Source: Herbaspirillum sp. meg3
Lineage (GTDB): Bacteria > Pseudomonadota > Gammaproteobacteria > Burkholderiales > Burkholderiaceae_D
Direction: 5' to 3'
Assembly (NCBI RefSeq): GCF_002257565.1
Contig: NZ_CP022736.1
Span: 3,534,001 to 3,598,000, forward strand
Length of the DNA stretch: 64,000 bases
The position numbers and the translations under genes were made by a program. Under the pieces are notes generated by a model. The model was given only the letters and a program-made list of their open reading frames with translations. It had not been told where the DNA came from and searched no databases. Of this stretch, positions 59,380-64,000 are shown piece after piece; position 1 is the stretch's first letter; each line of letters begins with the position of its first letter.

Positions 59380-59499
59380 ATGAAGGTACGGTTAACATAT
59401 TTCACTGCGGCACTGAGCGCACACGCTTTGCTGTGGTCGGTTAGCCTGCTGATCATGCTGGAAGATGATGCCGCAATGCTGGCGTTTATGTTTTCTTGA
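59380..59499 (+). CDS. Possible 39-residue membrane micropeptide
   Basis: The short frame from ATG 59380 to TGA 59499 reads MKVRLTYFTAALSAHALLW then a hydrophobic stretch and a short acidic patch (SVSLLIMLEDDAAMLAFMFS). It could form one membrane helix. There is no clear Shine-Dalgarno, and nothing like it is known to me, so it may be chance. It lies between the TRAP terminator and the surface-protein gene. Confidence 0.25.
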   Translation: MKVRLTYFTAALSAHALLWSVSLLIMLEDDAAMLAFMFS

Positions 59500-59571
59500 A
59501 ACCTTGTTTTCTTGAAAGACGTTTGTCTGAAACTTCTTTCAACAATCACCGCATTCACTGAACGGGACATG

Positions 59572-59970
59572 ATGAAATTTGCTGTGCTGGCGTTGCTACT
59601 GGTATCGAACCAGGTTTTAGCCGCGCAATGGTCATTGCTCGGCGACAATGATCTCGGTACCTTCTTTGTCGACAAAAGCACCGTCACTCGCAGCCGCGGT
59701 GTTCTGAAGGCCGATATCCTGCTGAACTGGAACAAGCCGCAATTGCTGCAAGGCCACGGCAAATACTATCTGTCGGAAGTTTCCATCGCTTATCTCGACT
59801 GCGACGACAAGCAAATCGGTTTCGGCAGCCGCACCATGTACGCCAAGGCCGACGCCCAGGGCGGCGCGCTGTTTTCCCCTTACCTCGCCTACGGCGACGT
59901 CAAGCTGCAAGACACGGTGCCCGGCTCAACCGGCGCGCAGATGATCAAAGCCATTTGCAGCCTCAAATAA
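59572..59970 (+). CDS. Small exported protein, surface-adhesin E-like
   Basis: The 132-residue product has a signal peptide (MKFAVLALLLVSNQVLAA) and a beta-rich body (WSLLGDNDLGTFFVDKSTVTRSRGVLKADILLNWNKPQ ... YYLSEVSIAYLDCDDKQIGFGSRTMYAKADAQG). This is typical of the betaproteobacterial surface-adhesin E or CNP1-like small periplasmic proteins. Two cysteines (LDCDDK, KAICSLK) likely form a disulfide. I choose ATG 59572 for spacing from GGGA; ATG 59569 just before it is equally possible. Function is unknown. Confidence 0.78.
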   Translation: MKFAVLALLLVSNQVLAAQWSLLGDNDLGTFFVDKSTVTRSRGVLKADILLNWNKPQLLQGHGKYYLSEVSIAYLDCDDKQIGFGSRTMYAKADAQGGALFSPYLAYGDVKLQDTVPGSTGAQMIKAICSLK

Positions 59971-60003
59971 CAAGAGCGTTTCGTTAAATGCTCTTCTTGC
60001 CTG

Positions 60004-61986
60004 TCACACCTTCATCGGCAGAATGACCATCTGCAAACCGTCAAAGTGCAGCCTGCGCTGAATCGCCAGCGCCGCCTGATTGTGAAGCAAGCGGATGAAC
60101 CAGTTGTCCTGCTCGAAGATCAGCTTACTGGTAAAGAAAATCGCATTCGGATATTGCTTGCTGATGTCATAGCAAAGCTTGGTGACTTCCTGCACGGCGT
60201 CGGTGCCGAATCCCAGGAACGACGTCGATGCCATGCCGTGGCTGCGGCAAAAATCCACGAAGAACTGCAAGGTCGCATTGGCCTCGGCGCGCATCTGTTC
60301 CACCGCGCCCTCGCCACCATAGGCATGCGAATCGACCGTACGCGCATTGACGAAAATGAAGTTCTTGAAATGTTCCGGGAACATCCGCTGCACCCACAGC
60401 AAGGCGTGCAAACCGCCGCCGCGTGACGTACCGACGATAAAGACCGCGGTCTGGTTGACCGGATCCGGTTCGATTGCCTTCAGGTTGGTGCCAAAGGGCT
60501 GGCTGGAAAAGATCTGGTCGACCGAGCGGATCGCTTCCTTGGTATCGCGGTAGTGATTGCGGATGTATATACAGAGTGCAGAAATCGCGGCAATGATGAC
60601 CGCCGTCGCCCAACCGCCTTCAGTCAGTTTCTCGAACAGCAAGACGGACAGAATCGACGCGCAGATCACAAAGCCGACCAGCGACAACAGGAAGCGTCGC
60701 TTCCAGTGCGCCAGATGGCGGCGATGACGCCACCAGTAGCGGCACAAGCCGAACAGCGAAATGGCGAATGTGAGAAATACCGAGATCGAATACAGCACGA
60801 TCAGCAACGTCACACTGCCCCGCGTCCAGAACAGGATGATCAATGCGGCAATGCCCATGACCAGGATGCCATTTTGCGTGACCAGCCGTGTCGACAGGTA
60901 ACGGAATTTATGCGGCACCCAGGAATCCACCGCCATATTCGACAGCACCGCAGGACCACCAAGGAAGCCTGTGTTGGCGGCAACAAACAGCAAACCCGCC
61001 TCAAACGCCAACACGACCGCCAGCAAGATATCGTTGAGCCATCGGCTGCCGGTGCCCATGCTGTCGATGATCAGCCGGAAGGTGGTCGCGTTGAGTGTCT
61101 CGCCATTGACATGGCGCGCATCCCACAACAGATATAACAAGAAGATCCCGCCGGCCGTGAATGCCAGCGACAAGGCCATATAAATCATCGTCACCTTGCC
61201 GGTGCGTACGCGCGGCTCGGCCAGCATATTGACGTTGTTGGAGACCGCCTCCAGACCGGTATAGGTACCGCCACCCTGCGAATAGGCCAGCAGCAGCATG
61301 CTGGCGACGCCTGCCCAGCCTATGTTTTGTGCCAAGGCGCCGGTATCGCTTAGCGTGGAAGGCACCAGCGCCGGCAGATATTCCGCATGCGCGAAGATGC
61401 CATAGACGATCAGCACCAGATGCGTCGCGACAAAACCGAGAAAGATCGGCAGCAGGAACTGGATCGCCTCTTTGAGCCCGCGCAGATTGAGCACGATCAG
61501 CATACCGACGAAGAAGGCTTCCGCCCACAGCTTGTAATCCTGGAAGCCCAGCGGCAGCAAAGACGCCAGCGCATCGACACCAGAGGCGATGGAAATGGCG
61601 ATCGTCAACACATAATCGAGAATCAGCGCGACGCCGGAAATCAGTCCGAGATAGGGGCCGACCAGCTTGGTTGCCACCCGATATCCGCCGCCACCGGTCG
61701 GAAACAGCTCGATGACCTGGTTATAGGCCAGCGCAATGATGAATACCGTCAGCGCCGTCGCCAGCGCGAGATAAAGTCCAAGGTGAGTGTGCTCACCGAG
61801 CGCACGGAAACTTTCTTCGGGACCGTAGGCCGACGACGACAAACCATCCGCCCCCAAACCTACCCATGCCAGAAAAGCGACCAGTGCCAACGAATGGCGG
61901 GTCTCGCTTTTCAACGGGTCCAGCGCCTTGCCCAACAACATTTCTCGAATCTTCAACATGCATTCATGTGCCACATACTTCGACAT
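60004..61986 (-). CDS. APC-superfamily permease with C-terminal soluble domain
   Basis: The 660-residue protein has twelve or more helices of the amino acid/polyamine/organocation fold, starting after a short basic N terminus (VAFLAWVGLGADGLSSSAYGPEESFRALGEH; FPTGGGGYRVATKLVGPYLGLISGVALILDYVLTIAISIASGVDAL). The later part (SVTLLIVLYSISVFLTFAISLFGLCRYWWRHRRHLAHW) is like that of the KimA/YdaO potassium-proton symporters. A ~150-residue C-terminal cytoplasmic domain (SRGGGLHALLWVQRMFPEHFKNFIFVNARTVDS ... YPNAIFFTSKLIFEQDNWFIRLLHN) follows. Potassium uptake is a fair guess, but amino acids are possible. I choose ATG 61986; other in-frame ATGs lie at 61959 and upstream. Confidence 0.88.
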   Translation of the reverse strand: MSKYVAHECMLKIREMLLGKALDPLKSETRHSLALVAFLAWVGLGADGLSSSAYGPEESFRALGEHTHLGLYLALATALTVFIIALAYNQVIELFPTGGGGYRVATKLVGPYLGLISGVALILDYVLTIAISIASGVDALASLLPLGFQDYKLWAEAFFVGMLIVLNLRGLKEAIQFLLPIFLGFVATHLVLIVYGIFAHAEYLPALVPSTLSDTGALAQNIGWAGVASMLLLAYSQGGGTYTGLEAVSNNVNMLAEPRVRTGKVTMIYMALSLAFTAGGIFLLYLLWDARHVNGETLNATTFRLIIDSMGTGSRWLNDILLAVVLAFEAGLLFVAANTGFLGGPAVLSNMAVDSWVPHKFRYLSTRLVTQNGILVMGIAALIILFWTRGSVTLLIVLYSISVFLTFAISLFGLCRYWWRHRRHLAHWKRRFLLSLVGFVICASILSVLLFEKLTEGGWATAVIIAAISALCIYIRNHYRDTKEAIRSVDQIFSSQPFGTNLKAIEPDPVNQTAVFIVGTSRGGGLHALLWVQRMFPEHFKNFIFVNARTVDSHAYGGEGAVEQMRAEANATLQFFVDFCRSHGMASTSFLGFGTDAVQEVTKLCYDISKQYPNAIFFTSKLIFEQDNWFIRLLHNQAALAIQRRLHFDGLQMVILPMKV

Positions 61987-62054
61987 TTTTCGCTCAAGCG
62001 GCGATGATACCTGTTTGTACCGCAGCGCGGCATGAGCAAAATTGCATGAGGGCC

Positions 62055-62083
62055 TTGCCCCTCTCTTCAAAATCCGTCATAAT
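62055..62083 (+). promoter_or_regulatory. Promoter of the tRNA-Leu gene
   Basis: TTGCCC (62055-62060) and CATAAT (62078-62083) are separated by exactly 17 bases, and the predicted start lies about 8 bases upstream of the mature tRNA. The -35 is weak, the -10 good. Confidence 0.6.
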
Positions 62084-62097
62084 CGCTGTCTTGCGTT

Positions 62098-62184
62098 GCC
62101 GGGATGGCGGAATAGGTAGACGCACGGGACTCAAAATCCCGCGGTGGTGACACCGTGCCGGTTCGATTCCGGCTCCCGGCACCA
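62098..62184 (+). tRNA. tRNA-Leu, anticodon CAA
   Basis: The 87-nt gene folds as a class II (long variable arm) tRNA. The acceptor stem is GCCGGGA/TCCCGGC, the D arm holds the usual GGCGGAATAGGTAGAC region, and the anticodon stem CGGGA/TCCCG encloses loop CTCAAAA with anticodon CAA, which reads UUG. The long variable arm is GGTGGTGACACC and the T arm CCGGTTCGATTCCGG. The 3' CCA is encoded. Confidence 0.97.
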
Positions 62185-62380
62185 GCACTGAAATGTGCTG
62201 ATGGAGCATGCAGTATGGATGTAGATGTTTGATACAGATGTGTAGCTGATTGCAGTCGTCAGGAATTTGCAAGAGACGATATGCAGCAACAGATATTGCG
62301 TCTCGGCGATTCGGCAGCAAAGTAATAAGCTAGTTGTGTTGCAGCGAGCTCATTATGCGCCAACGTTGCAGGAACAAAAC

Positions 62381-62415
62381 AGGTAGGTACGATTATTCGT
62401 CCCTGCCTTTTTTTT
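62381..62415 (+). terminator. Hairpin with T8 run downstream of tRNA-Leu
   Basis: AGGTAGGTACG (62381-62391) pairs imperfectly with CGTCCCTGCCT (62398-62408), followed by eight T. It may end the tRNA precursor transcript about 200 bases after the tRNA, or a separate short RNA. A second inverted repeat TTTTGGCC/GGCCAAAA (62412-62436) overlaps its T-run. Confidence 0.6.
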
Positions 62416-62659
62416 GGCCCAAATATTCGGCCAAAAATAGAAATTTGTAGCGACTTTTATCGTAATATTTGATTTACTTTTTTTAACGATCAATAAGCCG
62501 GCTCTCGTTATCACATTAACAAAAAATGCGAGGGGGTCGCAGCGATTATCAGACAATCGGATCAGTTGGCAGGATTGCTTGCCGGAGTGGTAAAAACTCC
62601 AAAAGCGAATAACAACTGCCCTATCTGATTACTATAACGATAACGTTTGCGAAGAGAGC
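62416..62659. other. A+T-rich intergenic region before the polyketide-like cluster
   Basis: The 475-bp gap 62185-62659 shows no convincing gene. It is much richer in A and T than its surroundings, contains the hairpin above, a small hairpin GGAGT/ACTCC at 62584-62600 and a TATAAC-like element at about 62633, which could be the -10 of the next gene. The minus-strand frame at 62353-62556 looks spurious. Confidence 0.5.
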
Positions 62660-63457
62660 ATGGGCAATCGACAGCATTCGAATAGAAATATGCGTTTTGG
62701 GGATGTCAGTTTTTCTGTCGCATCGCATACGGCTTGGGCGCCTGGTTTAGACACCGCTGCCGCATGGCTGGAGTGGGCTCACGACCGCAAACCCGCATCT
62801 GCACCGACCGAACCCAAAGTCAAAGATATGCCGCCAATGTTGCGCCGTCGTGCCAGTCCGGCCGGCAAGATGGCTCTGGAAACCGCCTATCAGTGCCTTC
62901 CGGCGCAATCCGATATCCCCGTCATCTTTGCCTCCCGCCACGGCGAATGCGCGCGTTCGGTCGAATTACTGATGGAACTGGCCAATAACGCCCCGCTGTC
63001 GCCTGCCTCATTCAGCCTTTCCGTACACAATGCCAATGCAGGCTTGTTCTCCATTGCACGCGGCGACCGTGGCAATAGCATCGCCATCGCCGCAGGCCCC
63101 AGCACGGTTGAGCATGCGTTAATCGAAGCGTGCGGCCTGTTGGCCGACGGCGCCCCGCAGGTATTGCTGGTCATGTCGGACAGCCCGCCGCCGGAGGCTT
63201 TCAGCGCCTACAACGATTGCGCCGAAGAAGGCTACGCCTGGGCCTGGCTGCTGCAGGCGATTGCCGACAAACATTCCGGAAGCAACACCGGCGAACACAT
63301 TTCACTGTCCTGGTCTGCAGCAAACCACGATGGCGCAACCGAAAATCTCTCGGCAGTCCCGGCGGGACTGGATGTCCTGCGCTTCTTCCTGCGGCGCGAC
63401 GCCGAGCTGGCTCGTGTTGCCAACGGGCGCTGCTGGCGCTGGAGCCGCCATGATTGA
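62660..63457 (+). CDS. Beta-ketoacyl synthase chain-length-factor-like protein (aryl polyene-type cluster)
   Basis: The 265-residue protein has the fold of a truncated beta-ketoacyl-ACP synthase N-terminal domain (AYQCLPAQSDIPVIFASRHGECARSVELLMELANNAPLSPASFSLSVHNANAGLFSIARGDRGNSIAIAAGPSTVEHALIEA). It keeps the substrate-tunnel part but lacks the Cys-His-His catalytic set, as chain length factors do. Such proteins open aryl polyene (APE) and flexirubin-type pigment clusters. The start at 62660 follows GAAGAGAGC; an ATG ten codons in is possible. The next gene overlaps it by eight bases. Confidence 0.85.
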   Translation: MGNRQHSNRNMRFGDVSFSVASHTAWAPGLDTAAAWLEWAHDRKPASAPTEPKVKDMPPMLRRRASPAGKMALETAYQCLPAQSDIPVIFASRHGECARSVELLMELANNAPLSPASFSLSVHNANAGLFSIARGDRGNSIAIAAGPSTVEHALIEACGLLADGAPQVLLVMSDSPPPEAFSAYNDCAEEGYAWAWLLQAIADKHSGSNTGEHISLSWSAANHDGATENLSAVPAGLDVLRFFLRRDAELARVANGRCWRWSRHD

Positions 63458-64000
63458 TTGGTTGAATAAACGATCGGGCAAACAGCTGATCACGCATTCG
63501 ACGAAGCAATCGACAAGGCATCAAACCGCCCTTTTCAACAAATACTGGCGAGTATGTGGGACTGGTATCAGTTTTGCCGCGTTCGGCGCCGGTGGGCTGG
63601 CATTGCGCCTGGCGATCTTCCCCTTGCTCAATCTCTTCGTACGCGATCAGCAACAGCGCATTCTCTGGTCGCGCCGGATCATCCGCCTGTCTTTCCGTGC
63701 ATTCGTCGAACTGATGCGCATGCTGGGCGTACTCAGCTATGAGATTACCGGCCTGGAAAGATTGGAACGCCGTGGCCTGCTCATCCTCGCCAACCATCCC
63801 AGCCTGATTGACACCGTATTGCTGATGGCCTTCGTCCGGCAGGCCGACTGCATCGTCAAGGGGGCATTGTGGCGCAATCCCTTCACCCGTGGCCCGGTGC
63901 GGGCGGCCGGCTACATCAGCAATGAAGACGGCCCGGAATTGGTCGACGACTGCATCGCCTCGATCCGCAGCGGCGGCAATCTGATTATTTTCCCCGAAGG
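63450..64000 (+). CDS. Lysophospholipid acyltransferase (PlsC-like), 3' end outside the window
   Basis: The visible 183 residues start at ATG 63450 (MIDWLNKRSGKQ) and contain a membrane segment (about 40-60, ISFAAFGAGGLALRLAIFPLL) and the acyltransferase motifs: I as NHPSLID (His and Asp catalytic pair) near residue 118 and III as FPEG at the very end of the window. Motif II-like VKGALWRNPF lies between them. The frame is open at base 64000. It overlaps the chain-length-factor-like gene by eight bases, the usual order in aryl polyene clusters, where it acylates the polyene or a lipid anchor. Confidence 0.9.
   Translation, partial: MIDWLNKRSGKQLITHSTKQSTRHQTALFNKYWRVCGTGISFAAFGAGGLALRLAIFPLLNLFVRDQQQRILWSRRIIRLSFRAFVELMRMLGVLSYEITGLERLERRGLLILANHPSLIDTVLLMAFVRQADCIVKGALWRNPFTRGPVRAAGYISNEDGPELVDDCIASIRSGGNLIIFPE

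Noticed and set aside
62353..62556. 67-codon minus-strand frame in the A+T-rich gap
   Set aside because: Low-complexity Lys/Asn/Phe composition, no ribosome binding site, overlaps a terminator-like hairpin.
1..64000. CRISPR array, prophage or insertion sequence
   Set aside because: No spaced direct-repeat array, transposase, integrase or phage structural gene could be seen on either strand.

Overview
The window is a 64 kb stretch of chromosome from a betaproteobacterium, most likely Oxalobacteraceae and close to Herbaspirillum. The basis is protein-level resemblance and gene content (fdsGBA-fdhD-fdsD, rpsP-rimM-trmD-rplS, fused pabB-pabC, DUF3579, CobD/CbiB-like protein). It is dense and mostly in household order. 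I see no transposase, prophage, CRISPR array or rRNA. One tRNA gene (Leu, anticodon CAA) lies near the right end.

Layout. 1-3.9 kb: 3' part of tamB. 4-7.4 kb (minus): MFS exporter, EamA permease, CorA. 7.5-9.4 kb: fused pabBC. 9.6-10.8 kb: an A+T-richer membrane-anchored NERD protein. 10.8-20.4 kb (minus): complete tripartite RND pump mdtA-mdtB-mdtC-outer membrane lipoprotein, followed by a Spy-like periplasmic chaperone gene (minus) and a divergent two-component system (20.7-23.7 kb). This set resembles the E. coli Bae envelope-stress regulon. 23.7-25.0 kb: trpS preceded by what reads as a complete tryptophan attenuator. 25.1-33.3 kb: small envelope proteins, fumC, DUF3579, CobD/CbiB-like protein, Nudix hydrolase, the rpsP-rimM-trmD-rplS operon and a TM2 protein. 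33.3-37 kb: acyl-CoA dehydrogenase and etfBA.

37.2-44.4 kb (minus) is a sugar-acid locus: LacI regulator, polar-amino-acid-type ABC transporter, TIM-barrel isomerase, 2-keto-3-deoxygluconate-type kinase and 2-ketoaldonate reductase, with two matching palindromic operators. 44.8-46.4 kb: redox-type CSS-EAL phosphodiesterase. 46.6-56 kb: formate locus, with an OFA-family transporter, a small membrane protein, the molybdenum NAD-dependent formate dehydrogenase fdsGBA-fdhD-fdsD and a divergent ModE/PBP-type regulator. 56-59.2 kb: LysR regulator divergent from a D-malate/tartrate dehydrogenase and a TRAP solute-binding protein. 59.4-62 kb: small envelope protein and a large APC permease. 62.7 kb to the end: the first two genes of what looks like an aryl-polyene-type lipid/polyketide cluster running off the window.

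The most interesting signal is upstream of trpS on the minus strand: an extended -10 promoter, a 19-residue ORF ending in Trp-Trp-Arg-Thr-stop, alternative pairing segments, and a strong intrinsic terminator just before the trpS ribosome binding site. Other points worth following are the LacI operator pair, a LiuR-like palindrome before etfB, a REP-like inverted repeat inside the ABC operon, the OFA transporter with an extra C-terminal membrane segment, and the NERD membrane protein.
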